From: Pseudomonas akapageensis
GTDB lineage: Bacteria; Pseudomonadota; Gammaproteobacteria; Pseudomonadales; Pseudomonadaceae
NCBI RefSeq assembly: GCF_011355085.1
Contig: NZ_VXCP01000028.1
Location: 114,238-178,237 of the forward strand
Reading direction: 5' to 3'
Length of the DNA stretch: 64,000 bases
Every line of letters begins with the position of its first letter. Position 1 is the stretch's first letter. Of this stretch, positions 8,553-17,939 are shown piece after piece. Made by a program: the position numbers and the translations under genes. A model generated the notes under the pieces. That model was given only the letters and a program-made list of their open reading frames with translations. It was not told the origin of the DNA and did not search any database.

Positions 8553-9323
8553 ATGAAGAAGTTTGCAGTTTCAGTTGTTCTGGCCTTGGCCGCCAGTGGT
8601 GTCTATGCGAAAGACTTGCAAGTCATTCGTTTCGGCGTTGACCCTACTTACGCCCCGTTCGAGTCGAAGGCGCCGGATGGCACCCTTGTGGGCTTCGATA
8701 TCGATCTTGGCAACGCGATCTGCGAAAAGCTGAAGGTCAAATGTGTATGGGTCGAGAACTCCTTCGACGGCATCATCCCGGCGCTGAAAGCCAAGAAGTT
8801 CGACGGCATTCTTTCCTCCATGAGTGTGACTGAGAAACGTCAGGCGCAGATAGCCTTCTCCGACAAGATCAATAATGTCCTGCCCCGTCTCGTTGCGAAA
8901 AAAGGCTCCGATCTCCTGCCAACGCCCGAATCCCTTCAAGGCAAGCGTGTAGGGGTCGAGCAGGGCTCCACGCAGGAAACCTATGCCAAAACTTACTGGA
9001 CGTCGAAAGGCGTCACCGTAACGACATACCAGAACCAGGACCTGGTTTACCAGGACTTGATCGCAGGCCGCCTGGATGCAGCGCTGCAATCTTCCGTCCA
9101 GGCCGATCTGGGTTTTTTGAAAACCGAGAGAGGACGTGATTTTGCGTTTGTCGGCCCAGAGTTGCGCGACCCGAAAACCCTCGGTGTGGGTGCCGGGATT
9201 GGTTTGCGCAAGGAAGACAATGAGCTTCGCGAACAGATCAATGGGGCGCTTGCCGAGATTATCAAGGACGGAACTTACAGGACGATCTCCGATAAATATT
9301 TCTCCTTTGATATCTACAACTGA
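8553..9323 (+). CDS. ABC transporter periplasmic binding protein, polar amino acid (HisJ/ArtJ/opine) type
   Basis: About 256 residues from ATG 8553, with ACGGAG 7 bases upstream. The signal peptide ends near GVYA-KD. The family signature is visible in RFGVDPTYAPFESKAPDGTLVGFDIDLGNAICEKL, then GIIPALKAKKFDGILSSMSVTEKR and GVGAGIGLRKEDNELREQIN. It captures a cationic or polar amino acid-like ligand in the periplasm for the permeases encoded downstream. The neighbouring amidohydrolases hint that the ligand may be an amino acid-like heterocycle or amidine rather than a plain amino acid (inference). Confidence 0.9.
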   Translation: MKKFAVSVVLALAASGVYAKDLQVIRFGVDPTYAPFESKAPDGTLVGFDIDLGNAICEKLKVKCVWVENSFDGIIPALKAKKFDGILSSMSVTEKRQAQIAFSDKINNVLPRLVAKKGSDLLPTPESLQGKRVGVEQGSTQETYAKTYWTSKGVTVTTYQNQDLVYQDLIAGRLDAALQSSVQADLGFLKTERGRDFAFVGPELRDPKTLGVGAGIGLRKEDNELREQINGALAEIIKDGTYRTISDKYFSFDIYN

Positions 9324-9435
9324 TTGATTTCAAGTCGACTACGACTCCAGGCTTTTGCGGCATTTAAAAACAAGAAAAGTACTGCTGAACAAGATAGGCA
9401 GCATCGGCTGAGCTATCGTGTTCAAGGAGAATGCA

Positions 9436-10125
9436 ATGTCCTTGGTAGACTATGGGCCGCTGATCGCGAGTGGCACCTGGATGACACTGAAGCTGGCGAT
9501 ATTATCGCTGCTGGCGGCAGTGCTGATTGGTTTGGCAGGCGCCAGTTCCAAGTTGTCAGGTAATAAGTGGCTGCGCAATAGTGCCACCCTCTACACCACG
9601 ATGATCCGCAGTGTTCCGGATCTTGTGACCATGCTGTTGCTGTTCTACAGCATTCAGATACTCCTCAATCAGGTCACCGAAGGGCTTGGTATGGATCAAA
9701 TTGATATTGATCCCTTCCTCGCGGGTGTAGCGACGCTCGGGTTTATCTACGGTGCTTATTTTACCGAGACCTTCCGCGGTGCTTTCCAGGCGGTCCCGCG
9801 TGGTCAGATCGAGGCGGCCATGGCCTATGGCCTGAGCCCATGGCAGGCGTTCTATCGCATTTTATTCCCGCAAATGATGCGTTTTGCCTTGCCGGGTATT
9901 GCCAACAACTGGCAGGTCATGATCAAGGCGACCGCGCTGGTGTCCATCATCGGTCTGTCCGATATCGTCCGGGCCACCCAGGATGCCGGCAAGAGCTCCA
10001 TGCAACTGTTCTATTTCACCGTGATCGGCGCGCTGATTTATCTCGCCATTACCACGGTCTCCAATGGCGTCTTGATCTGGCTCAAGCATCATTACTCTGT
10101 CGGCATTCGGGAGGCTGAACTGTGA
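9436..10125 (+). CDS. ABC transporter permease, HisQ type
   Basis: 229 residues from ATG 9436, with AAGGAG at 9424-9429. Inner-membrane HisQ-like permease: several transmembrane segments, the N-terminal LIASGTWMTLKLAILSLL and the EAA loop QIEAAMAYGLSPWQAFYRILFPQ at about 118-140 that contacts the ATPase. The stop overlaps the next permease start as GTGA, so the two are translationally coupled. Confidence 0.9.
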   Translation: MSLVDYGPLIASGTWMTLKLAILSLLAAVLIGLAGASSKLSGNKWLRNSATLYTTMIRSVPDLVTMLLLFYSIQILLNQVTEGLGMDQIDIDPFLAGVATLGFIYGAYFTETFRGAFQAVPRGQIEAAMAYGLSPWQAFYRILFPQMMRFALPGIANNWQVMIKATALVSIIGLSDIVRATQDAGKSSMQLFYFTVIGALIYLAITTVSNGVLIWLKHHYSVGIREAEL

Positions 10126-10835
10126 TCGCTATTATCCAGGAATATTGGCAAGCGTATTTGTGGTCGGATGGCGCCAACTTTTCCGGTCTGTCCATCACCC
10201 TGTGGCTGCTGGTGCTGTCGATCGCGATCGGTTTTGTCATGTCGGTGCCGCTGGCCGTGGCTCGGGTATCAAAAAACCGGTTTATCCGACTGCCAGTCTG
10301 GTTTTACACCTATGTGTTTCGTGGCACGCCGCTCTATATCCAACTGTTGATCATCTACACCGGTGTCTACAGCCTGAGCGTGGTGCGCGAGCACGCATTC
10401 CTCGACATGTTCTTTCGTGAAGGCTTCAACTGCACGGTGCTGGCGTTCGCGCTCAATACCTGCGCCTACACCACGGAAGTCTTCGCTGGCGCGATCAGGT
10501 CGGTGCCGTACGGCGAGGTCGAGGCGGCCCGTGCCTTCGGCTTGTCGAAGTTCAACCTGTACCGCCGCATCATTCTGCCCTCGGCGCTGCGTCGCGCACT
10601 GCCGTACTACAGTAACGAGGTGATCATGATGCTGCACTCGACCTCGGTGGCGTTTACCGCCACGGTTCCTGACCTGCTGAAGGTCGCCCGCGACGTCAAC
10701 TCGGCGACCTATGCATCGTTCGAGGCCTTCTTCATCGCTGCACTGTTGTACGCGGTGATCGCGCTGTCGCTTGTCTGGCTATTTCGTCGCGGTGAAACCC
10801 GCTGGCTGGCCTTCCTGAAACCCCAGGCCGCCTGA
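10122..10835 (+). CDS. ABC transporter permease, HisM type
   Basis: 237 residues from GTG 10122, overlapping the previous stop. HisM-like: GLSITLWLLVLSIAIGF, YTYVFRGTPLYIQLLIIYTG (typical FRGTPLxVQ motif) and the EAA loop GEVEAARAFGLSKFNLYRRIILP. It forms the heterodimeric channel with the HisQ-like partner. The ATPase gene begins 25 bases downstream. Confidence 0.92.
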   Translation: MIAIIQEYWQAYLWSDGANFSGLSITLWLLVLSIAIGFVMSVPLAVARVSKNRFIRLPVWFYTYVFRGTPLYIQLLIIYTGVYSLSVVREHAFLDMFFREGFNCTVLAFALNTCAYTTEVFAGAIRSVPYGEVEAARAFGLSKFNLYRRIILPSALRRALPYYSNEVIMMLHSTSVAFTATVPDLLKVARDVNSATYASFEAFFIAALLYAVIALSLVWLFRRGETRWLAFLKPQAA

Positions 10836-10860
10836 AGGCCGCCTACGCAGAGTCAACACC

Positions 10861-11628
10861 ATGTACAAACTGACCGTAGACGATCTGTACAAGAACTATG
10901 GCAACCACGAAGTGCTCAAGGGCGTGTCGATCAAGGCCAGGGCAGGCGATGTGATCAGCATCATCGGCTCTTCGGGTTCGGGCAAGAGTACCTTCCTGCG
11001 CTGCATCAACTTCCTCGAGCAGCCGAACTCCGGGCGAATCACGGTGAACGCCGAGGAGATTCGCACCGAGAAGGACAAGAACGGCGGGCTGCGCGTGGCC
11101 AACCAGAAGCAGCTGCAAAGCATGCGCACCAAACTGTCCATGGTGTTTCAGCACTTCAACCTGTGGGCGCACATGTCGGTGCTGGAAAACGTTATCGAAG
11201 CGCCGATGCATGCCCTGGGCCTCAGCCGCGATGAGGCGGTGGCCCGCGCACGCAAGTACCTGGCCAAAGTCGGCCTGCCGGCCAGCATGGAGGACAAGTA
11301 CCCGTCGCACCTGTCCGGCGGCCAGCAGCAGCGTGTGGCGATCGCCCGGGCCCTGGCGATGGAGCCGGAAGTGATGCTGTTCGACGAGCCGACTTCGGCC
11401 CTCGACCCCGAGCTGGTCGGCGAGGTGCTGAAGGTGATGCAGGCCCTGGCCGAAGAGGGCCGGACCATGGTGGTAGTGACCCACGAGATGGCCTTTGCCC
11501 GCGAGGTGTCCAACCACGTGATCTTCCTGCACCAGGGCAAGATCGAGGAAGAAGGCAGCCCCGAGCAACTGTTCAAGCACACCAGGAGCGAGCGCCTCAA
11601 GCAGTTCCTTGCAGGCAACTTGAAGTAG
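10861..11628 (+). CDS. ABC transporter ATP-binding protein, HisP type
   Basis: 255 residues. Walker A GSSGSGKST at about 38-46, Q-loop MVFQHFNLW, signature LSGGQQQR, Walker B VMLFDEPTSALDPE and switch His VVTHEM are all present. It energises the HisQM-like importer. It completes a four-gene binding protein-permease-permease-ATPase unit; the amidohydrolase gene follows 67 bases later. Confidence 0.94.
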   Translation: MYKLTVDDLYKNYGNHEVLKGVSIKARAGDVISIIGSSGSGKSTFLRCINFLEQPNSGRITVNAEEIRTEKDKNGGLRVANQKQLQSMRTKLSMVFQHFNLWAHMSVLENVIEAPMHALGLSRDEAVARARKYLAKVGLPASMEDKYPSHLSGGQQQRVAIARALAMEPEVMLFDEPTSALDPELVGEVLKVMQALAEEGRTMVVVTHEMAFAREVSNHVIFLHQGKIEEEGSPEQLFKHTRSERLKQFLAGNLK

Positions 11629-11695
11629 CCCCCGTAAACAGTGTCCCCGCAGGCGTTCTGGCGGCGGGGCTCACTCAAGCAGTGATGAGGTTCAA

Positions 11696-12895
11696 ATGAG
11701 CAATTCGTTCTGGTTGCGTAATGTCCGCCCCTACGGCGGCGCAATCGAAGACATACAGATTATCGAGGGTCGTATCGGCGATCGTCAGCCCGCCAGTGGC
11801 AATCCAGTCGCTGGCGCTGACCTTGACGGGCAAGGTCAACTGCTCGTGCCGTCACTGGTGGAAAGCCACATCCATCTGGACAAGACCCTGTGGGGGCAAC
11901 CCTGGCGGCCGCACAGTGCAGGCCCGAACCTCAAGGCGCGCATAGCCAATGAGCGGCAAATCCTGCGCGAGCTCACATCTCCCATTGCCGAGCGGGCCGG
12001 TGCTCTGCTGGAGCAATGCATAGCTCGCGGCTCGCTGATGTTCCGCTGTCATGTGGACGCCGATCCCGAGCTGGGTATCGAGCATGCGCAAGCCATGTTG
12101 GAACTGCGCGAACGCTACGCCGACCTGGTGGATATCGAGTTCGTCACCTTCCCTCAGATTGGCCTGGTAAACCGCCCGGGGGTCGAAGCATTGATGCGCG
12201 AAGCCCTGGAGCTGGGGGTCGAGGTAGTAGGGGGGTTGGACCCCTGCGGCATCGACAATGATCCCATCGCGCACCTCACGACCATCTTCGAGCTTGCGGA
12301 CAAGTTTGATCGCGGTATCGACATCCACCTGCATGACGGTGGGGAGCTGGGGCTCTGGCAGATTGCTCGCATCATCGATTTCACCGAGCGCTATCAGCGC
12401 CAGGGGCAAGTGATGATCAGCCATGCGTTTTGCATGGGCATGAAAGACTGGGCTCAAGTGCTGCCGTTGGCTGAACGCCTGGCGGCCAATCGAATTTCAC
12501 TGATGACCACGGCGCCAGCGGACATTGCCATTCCGCCCTTTACCGAGCTGCACTCGGCGGGGGTGAATGTCTGCCTCGGTTCGGATGGCATTCGCGACGC
12601 CTGGACCCCAATGGGCAATGGCGACATGCTCGAACGCGCGATGCTGCTCGCCTTGCGCTGCGGCATGCGAACCGATCCTGAAATCTGCACAGCCTTCGAA
12701 GCCGCTGCCGGCAATGGTGCGCGGGCACTTGGGCGGAGTGACCACGGATTGGCATCGGGGCAGACAGCCAACCTGTTGTTGCTGCCTGCAGAGACATTGG
12801 CCGAAGCCGTCGTGGGGCGCCCGCTGGCGCGGACGGTGATCAGCCGCGGAGTCGTCGTGGCGAAAAATGGCAGTCTGCTCAGGAGCCGCCTGTGA
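11696..12895 (+). CDS. Amidohydrolase, cytosine deaminase/AtzC-like
   Basis: 399 residues of the metal-dependent amidohydrolase superfamily, in the bacterial cytosine deaminase branch. Metal-site motifs seen: VESHIHLDKTLW (HxH with the DKTL typical of CodA/AtzC), a central IHLHDGG, SHAFCMG and GSDGIRDAWTP. It should deaminate or hydrolyse a ring-nitrogen or exocyclic amine. The ABC importer lies upstream and an AtzA-like enzyme is translationally coupled downstream. Substrate is unknown; cytosine itself is not favoured because the partner genes are unlike codB. Confidence 0.8.
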   Translation: MSNSFWLRNVRPYGGAIEDIQIIEGRIGDRQPASGNPVAGADLDGQGQLLVPSLVESHIHLDKTLWGQPWRPHSAGPNLKARIANERQILRELTSPIAERAGALLEQCIARGSLMFRCHVDADPELGIEHAQAMLELRERYADLVDIEFVTFPQIGLVNRPGVEALMREALELGVEVVGGLDPCGIDNDPIAHLTTIFELADKFDRGIDIHLHDGGELGLWQIARIIDFTERYQRQGQVMISHAFCMGMKDWAQVLPLAERLAANRISLMTTAPADIAIPPFTELHSAGVNVCLGSDGIRDAWTPMGNGDMLERAMLLALRCGMRTDPEICTAFEAAAGNGARALGRSDHGLASGQTANLLLLPAETLAEAVVGRPLARTVISRGVVVAKNGSLLRSRL

Positions 12896-14361
12896 CTCAA
12901 AATACGCTCAACAAAGTAGACCTGCTCATCGAGCACGGCGTGGTCATCACCGTGGACGAGCAACGGCGCGTGATTGCCGACGGCGCAGTGGCCGTGCTCG
13001 GCAACCGCATCGTGGCGGTGGGGCGCACGGATGAACTGCGGGCTCGCTTCACGGCGGAAAAAATCATCGATGCCCGCAACAAGGCGGTGCTCCCTGGCTT
13101 GATCGACAGCCATGCCCATGCTGGCCATGCCATGCTGAAAACCATCGGCGCCGGGGAGGGGGATGCCTGGATGCAGGCGTGCCAGACCATCTATACCTCG
13201 GCCTCCGGCGTCGAGTTCTGGGAGGTCGAGGCCAGGTTGTCGGCGCTGGAGCGGCTCAAATGTGGCACCACCACTGGCGTGTCGCTATTGGGCGGAGGTG
13301 ATTCGATCATGCGGGTCGACGACCCGGTTTACGCCCAACGCCACGCCCAGGCCATCGCCGAAATCGGTACCCGCTCGGTAGTGGCCGTCGGGCCGTCGGG
13401 GCCACCAGCGCCGCGCACCTACCTGGACTGGTCGACCGAACCGCCCACTCGGCGCGACGTCAGTTTCGAGACCATGTTCGAAGTCTGCGAAGAAATTGCC
13501 AGGAGCTGCGACGGCATGGGTGACGGCCGGGTGCGCGTCGCCATCACGCTGCCGGTTTACGCGCCCCAATACGAGCCCAGCCATCGGGAGCTGGCACCGC
13601 TGTTTCGCCAGCAAGCCCAGGACTACCTGGCTCTGGCCCAGCGCCATGGCCTGACCTTCACCCAGGATGGCCACCGCGGCGGCACGCTGGCGCTGGCCCA
13701 CCGCGAACTGGGCCTGCTCGGCCCGACATCCTTCATGTCCCACTGCATTGACCTGACAGAGGAGGACATCGCCCTGTGTCGCGAGACCCAGACCAAGATC
13801 GTGCACAACCCGAGCGCCATCATGTCGATCCTGGGTCGCTGCCCGGTACCGGAACTGATCGAGGCCAATGTCACCGTCGCCCTCGGCTCCGACGGCGCCG
13901 CCCCGGACCGTGGTTACGACATGTTCCGCCACATGTTCCAGTGCATGCATTACCACCGCCGCCATTTCCGCGACCCGGACATCCTGCCCCAGGGCAAGGT
14001 GCTGGAAATGGTCACTATCGACGCCGCCAAGGCACTGTCGATGGACCATGAGATCGGTTCGCTGGAAGTTGGCAAGAAGGCTGACATCATTCTGATCGAC
14101 CTGTTCAAGCCGCACCTGATGCCGATGAACATGCCGGTCCACCGTATCACCTGCTTCGCCAACGGCGGGGACGTATGTACCACCATCGTTGACGGCCGGA
14201 TCCTGATGGAAGACTACGTCGTATGCGCCGTCGACGAGGCGGCGGTGCTGGCCGCGGTGCAAGAGGAGTCGGAACGCATGCTGGACCGTAGTGGCTTGCG
14301 TCATCTGACCGAAGAATCGCAAAACCTCTGGCGGGCGGCACGGTATCCCGCGGCAGGTTGA
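12892..14361 (+). CDS. Amidohydrolase, AtzA/TrzA (chlorohydrolase/deaminase) family
   Basis: 489 residues from a GTG that overlaps the preceding stop (GTGA). Motifs: GLIDSHAHAGHAML (HxH), FTQDGHRGG, MSHCIDLTEEDI (His), HNPSAIM, and GSDGAAPDRGYDMFRHM (catalytic Asp). C-terminal DAAKALSMDHEIGSLEVGKKADIILID is typical of TrzA-like composite-domain enzymes. The family includes S-adenosylhomocysteine, guanine and triazine hydrolases. Coupling to the CodA/AtzC-like enzyme suggests two successive hydrolytic steps on one nitrogen-rich molecule (inference). Confidence 0.82.
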   Translation: MTQNTLNKVDLLIEHGVVITVDEQRRVIADGAVAVLGNRIVAVGRTDELRARFTAEKIIDARNKAVLPGLIDSHAHAGHAMLKTIGAGEGDAWMQACQTIYTSASGVEFWEVEARLSALERLKCGTTTGVSLLGGGDSIMRVDDPVYAQRHAQAIAEIGTRSVVAVGPSGPPAPRTYLDWSTEPPTRRDVSFETMFEVCEEIARSCDGMGDGRVRVAITLPVYAPQYEPSHRELAPLFRQQAQDYLALAQRHGLTFTQDGHRGGTLALAHRELGLLGPTSFMSHCIDLTEEDIALCRETQTKIVHNPSAIMSILGRCPVPELIEANVTVALGSDGAAPDRGYDMFRHMFQCMHYHRRHFRDPDILPQGKVLEMVTIDAAKALSMDHEIGSLEVGKKADIILIDLFKPHLMPMNMPVHRITCFANGGDVCTTIVDGRILMEDYVVCAVDEAAVLAAVQEESERMLDRSGLRHLTEESQNLWRAARYPAAG

Positions 14362-14412
14362 GTGATGCGGCTGAAAATGCCCGCTCAAAATAAAGGGCAC
14401 CAGCAGCTTCTG

Positions 14413-14455
14413 GAATTGCCAGCAAGCCTGAATATCAGGCCTTGCTGGCAAATTC
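14413..14455. repeat. Palindromic repeat, copy 1 (GCCAGCAAGCCTGA...TCAGGCCTTGCTGGC)
   Basis: An almost perfect hairpin (arms of about 19 bases around ATA) lies in the convergent gap between the AtzA-like gene and pobR. Further copies are at 26976-27026 and 30205-30250. Here it probably also acts as a bidirectional terminator. It is a REP-like intergenic element. Confidence 0.75.
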
Positions 14456-15344
14456 AGGCACCGCTGTCGCGGTGGCCGGCAGCCTGGCGGAAGGTGTTCG
14501 GTGTCTGGCCGCTGAGGCGGCGAAAGAAGCGGGAGAAGTACGTCGGGTCGCTGAAGCCCAGACTGTCAGACAACTGACTGATGCTCATGTTGGTGTAGAT
14601 CAGGTTGCGTTTGGCTTCCAGCAGCAGGCGCTGATGAATGATCTGAAGCGCTGTTTGTCCGGCCAGCTCCCGGCACAGGGTGTTGAGGTGCACGCTGGAA
14701 AGACCAACACGGTGGGCGAAGGTTTCTACCGAGAAATGCTCGCGGTAGTGCTGTTCTACCAGCTTGATGAAGTTGCTCAGCAAGTGCTGATTTCGTTCGC
14801 CACTGCTGCTCGGTGGTGTGTTCAGTTGTCTGTGACGGCTGATCCAGACCATCAGCACACTGACCAACGAGTGCAATACCACGTCGCGTGCGGGCTCACT
14901 ACCGTCGTACTCCTGGTGCAGAGCAGTGAACAGGGTGTTGATGTAGCGGCGATCACGCCCCACCGGGTAGCAACCTGAGGAGGCCAGGACGGTCAGGGGC
15001 GCGCCCAGTTGTGCTTCCAATCTGGCCACCAGCGGGGCTCCCAGGGTGAGCACGTACCCCTCGATGTTTTCCGAGAACTGGAAACCATGCACGGTCATCG
15101 GCGGCGTGACCTGAATCGCCGCTTCCAGCACATCACTGCGCCTGCCCTCGATCTCGACTACCGCCTGACCACGCTGCACGTAGAGCAGCTGGAACAGATC
15201 GGCATGGCGGTGCGGCTTGATCTCCCAATGGTGCAAGCTGCTGCGTTTGGGAATTGACTCACAGTGCAGCAGGTCCGGGGTTGGCCATGCCTGGTTTTCG
15301 CCATACAGCTTGAATACAGGGATGCTGGAAAGACGGCTTTTCAT
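14454..15344 (-). CDS. pobR: AraC/XylS regulator of pobA
   Basis: About 296 residues from the ATG at 15342-15344 (MKSRLSSIPVFKLYGE), the start typical of PobR-like AraC proteins; an upstream extension reads through operator repeats and is rejected. It has an N-terminal cupin-like effector domain (HHWEIKPHRHADLFQLLYVQRG) and a C-terminal double HTH (ETFAHRVGLSSVHLNTLCRELAG and SISQLSDSLGFSDPTYFSRFFRR). It is divergent from pobA and expected to activate it with 4-hydroxybenzoate, as known for PobR/PobC of pseudomonads. Confidence 0.85.
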   Translation of the reverse strand: MKSRLSSIPVFKLYGENQAWPTPDLLHCESIPKRSSLHHWEIKPHRHADLFQLLYVQRGQAVVEIEGRRSDVLEAAIQVTPPMTVHGFQFSENIEGYVLTLGAPLVARLEAQLGAPLTVLASSGCYPVGRDRRYINTLFTALHQEYDGSEPARDVVLHSLVSVLMVWISRHRQLNTPPSSSGERNQHLLSNFIKLVEQHYREHFSVETFAHRVGLSSVHLNTLCRELAGQTALQIIHQRLLLEAKRNLIYTNMSISQLSDSLGFSDPTYFSRFFRRLSGQTPNTFRQAAGHRDSGA

Positions 15345-15372
15345 CGCGCGTAATGACCTGATGAGGTTAGAC

Positions 15373-15406
15373 CTTTCGGATCTTTCGGACCGTTCGATAA
15401 TCGAAC
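15373..15406. promoter_or_regulatory. Three 9-base tandem repeats plus inverted repeat upstream of pobA/pobR
   Basis: CTTTCGGA at 15373 and 15382 and the variant CGTTCGA at 15391 recur every 9 bases. The last merges into a perfect dyad GTTCGA-TAA-TCGAAC (15392-15406). It lies between the divergent pobR and pobA starts, so it is the likely regulator binding region; which protein binds is inferred. Confidence 0.6.
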
Positions 15407-15547
15407 AGACTTTGTAAAAGTGCAATTTAAGCCGGGAATATCACCTTTTTTCCAGTGTTTTGTCAGCAAAAATGCAGGGGCAAAATAAATCTAAAAAATC
15501 CAGTCGCGGCATGCAATCGGCTGGATTGCCCATGTGAGAGCAGAATA

Positions 15548-16735
15548 ATGAAAACTCAGGTTGCGATTATCGGTGCCGGTCCATCCGGACTTCTGTTGGG
15601 CCAATTGCTGCATAACGCTGGCATCGACAACATCGTCCTCGAACGCCAGACACCCGATTACGTCCTCAGCCGGATTCGTGCCGGAGTGCTGGAGCAAGGT
15701 ACTGTCGACATGCTGCGCGAAGCCGGTGTTTCCGAACGCATGGATACTGAAGGCCTGGTCCACGATGGCGTCGAACTGCTGGTTTGCGGAAAACGCATCC
15801 GTGTTGACCTCAAGGCACTGACCGGTGGCAAGACCGTGATGGTCTATGGCCAGACCGAGGTTACACGGGACCTGATGGACGCCCGCACCGCCAACGGCGC
15901 GCCGATCATCTACTCGGCCGAAAACGTGCAGTTGCACGAGATGAAGGGCGAAAACCCTTACGTCACCTACGAAAAAAGTGGCGAAACCCATCGCATCGAC
16001 TGCGACTACATCGCCGGCTGCGACGGTTTCCACGGTATCGCACGCAGAAGTATCCCTGCCGACGTGCTCACCCACTATGAGCGAGTGTATCCGTTCGGTT
16101 GGTTGGGCCTGTTGTCCGACACACCGCCGGTTAACCATGAGCTGATCTATGCCCATCACGACCGTGGTTTCGTCCTTTGCAGCCAGCGCTCGCTGAGCCG
16201 CAGCCGTTACTACCTGCAAGTGCCTCTGACCGACAAGGTCGAAGCGTGGTCCGATGAGCGTTTCTGGGGTGAACTCAAGACACGCCTGCCGCAAGAGGTG
16301 GCCGACAAGCTGGTGACCGGTCTTTCGTTGGAGAAGAGCATCGCTCCGCTGCGCAGTTACGTGGTCGAGCCGATGCAGTACGGCAAGCTGTTCCTGGTCG
16401 GCGACGCGGCGCACATCGTGCCACCTACCGGCGCCAAAGGGTTGAATCTGGCCGCCTCCGATGTGTGTTACCTGTATCGCATCCTGGTCAAGGTCTACAA
16501 GGAAGGCCGTACCGACTTGCTGGAAAAATACTCCGAGTTGGCGCTGCGTCGTATCTGGAAAGGCGAGCGTTTCAGCTGGTTCATGACCAACCTGTTGCAC
16601 GACTTCGGTGATCACAAAGACGCATGGGACCAGAAGATGCAGCAAGCCGACCGCGAATACTTCTTCAACTCCCACGCTGGCCTGGTCAATATCGCGGAGA
16701 ACTACGTGGGCCTGCCTTACGAAGACGTCGAGTAA
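15548..16735 (+). CDS. pobA: 4-hydroxybenzoate 3-monooxygenase
   Basis: 395 residues from ATG 15548 (family length 394). FAD-binding GxGxxG is MKTQVAIIGAGPSG, followed by the DG motif segment CDYIAGCDGFHG and LVGDAAHIVPPTGAKGLNLA. The RIRAGVLEQGTVDML and RSRYYLQVP segments are PobA-specific; the latter contributes the substrate-binding Ser/Arg/Tyr. It converts 4-hydroxybenzoate to protocatechuate with NADPH and O2. It is transcribed away from pobR. No protocatechuate ring-cleavage genes are in the window. Confidence 0.97.
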   Translation: MKTQVAIIGAGPSGLLLGQLLHNAGIDNIVLERQTPDYVLSRIRAGVLEQGTVDMLREAGVSERMDTEGLVHDGVELLVCGKRIRVDLKALTGGKTVMVYGQTEVTRDLMDARTANGAPIIYSAENVQLHEMKGENPYVTYEKSGETHRIDCDYIAGCDGFHGIARRSIPADVLTHYERVYPFGWLGLLSDTPPVNHELIYAHHDRGFVLCSQRSLSRSRYYLQVPLTDKVEAWSDERFWGELKTRLPQEVADKLVTGLSLEKSIAPLRSYVVEPMQYGKLFLVGDAAHIVPPTGAKGLNLAASDVCYLYRILVKVYKEGRTDLLEKYSELALRRIWKGERFSWFMTNLLHDFGDHKDAWDQKMQQADREYFFNSHAGLVNIAENYVGLPYEDVE

Positions 16736-16886
16736 TCAGGTTGCTCGCAACCTGTACCCGGAAACTTTGGTGAGCTGCATGCAGCGGATACAGATCTGCA
16801 TTGGTTGGATATCGCCCGTCCCGCAGACGCTCCACATTCCTGGCTGAAGCTTTGCCCTCCCAAGTACAATAAAAAGGGTAAACATC

Positions 16887-17906
16887 ATGTCCAGCAGTTT
16901 TACGTTGGCCCCAGGCCTCAAGCAGCGTCACGTCACCATGCTTTCCATTGCCGGCGCCATCGGTGCCGGCCTGTTCATCGGCTCAGGGCACGCCATCGCC
17001 TCCGCAGGTCCGGCCGCGATTCTGGCCTATATCTTTTCCGGCACGCTGGTGGTGCTGGTCATGCGCATGCTGGGCGAAATGGCCGTGGCCTCGCCCGATA
17101 CCGGCTCCTTTTCGACCTACGCCGAGCGGGCCATGGGGCGCAGCGCCGGCTTCACCATCGGCTGGCTGTACTGGTGGTTCTGGGTGTTGGTCATTCCGAT
17201 CGAAGCCATTGCCGCCGCGGCCATTCTGCATGCCTGGTTTCCTGCAGTGCAGACGTGGGAGTTTGCCATAGCGGTCACCGCCCTGTTGACCGTAACCAAC
17301 CTGTTCAGCGTCGCGCGTTATGGCGAATTCGAATTCTGGTTCGCCATGCTCAAGGTCATTGCCGTACTGGGCTTCATTGCGCTGGGCGCGCTGGCCCTGG
17401 TTGGTGGACTGCCTGAGCGGGAAGTGAGCGGTGTCCTGCAACTGAGCAAGGACTTTGGTGGCTTCATGCCCAATGGCATGACCGCGGTGGTCGGTGCGAT
17501 GCTCACCACGGTGTTCAGCTTCATGGGTACGGAAATCGTCACCATTGCCGCCGCCGAATCCCAGAACCCATCGAAGCAGATCACCCGCGCAACAAACTCC
17601 GTGGTCTGGCGCATGGGGATTTTCTACATTGTCTCGGTCTTCCTCATCATCTCCATCGTGCCCTGGAATGACCCGATGCTCAGGGAAGTCGGCTCTTATC
17701 AGCGCGCGCTTGAGCTGATGAATATCCCCCATGCGAAAATGATCGTGGATATCGTGGTACTGATCGCCGTGGCCAGCTGCCTCAACTCCGCCATCTATAC
17801 GGCCTCACGCATGGTCTACTCCCTGAGCAAGCGCGGCGACGGTCCCAAGATGCTGCAGAAAACCACCGTGCAAACCCTGGAAGTGGCTTCAACGCAAAGC
17901 GCTTGA
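16887..17906 (+). pseudogene. 3'-truncated APC-family amino acid permease (GabP/AroP-like)
   Basis: The frame reads an intact APC N-terminus: GLKQRHVTMLSIAGAIGAGLFIGSG, VVLVMRMLGEMA, FSFMGTEIVTIAAAES and LNSAIYTASRMVYSLSKRGDGP. It ends at 339 residues with an unrelated tail (EVASTQSA), whereas family members have about 450-470. Helices 9-12 are missing, and no continuation is seen in other frames before the convergent patatin gene at 17940. It is probably non-functional, truncated by a deletion or insertion junction near 17865-17905. The RBS-like AGGGTAAAC and start look normal. Confidence 0.75.
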
Positions 17907-17939
17907 TCGCCAGCCAGCTTTTTCGTGTCATGGCGGCGT

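Noticed and set aside
11645..11669. CCCCGC/GCGGGG stem between the HisP-like gene and the first amidohydrolase
   Set aside because: Six-base GC stem with a 13-base loop and no T-run; too common in GC-rich DNA to call an attenuator.
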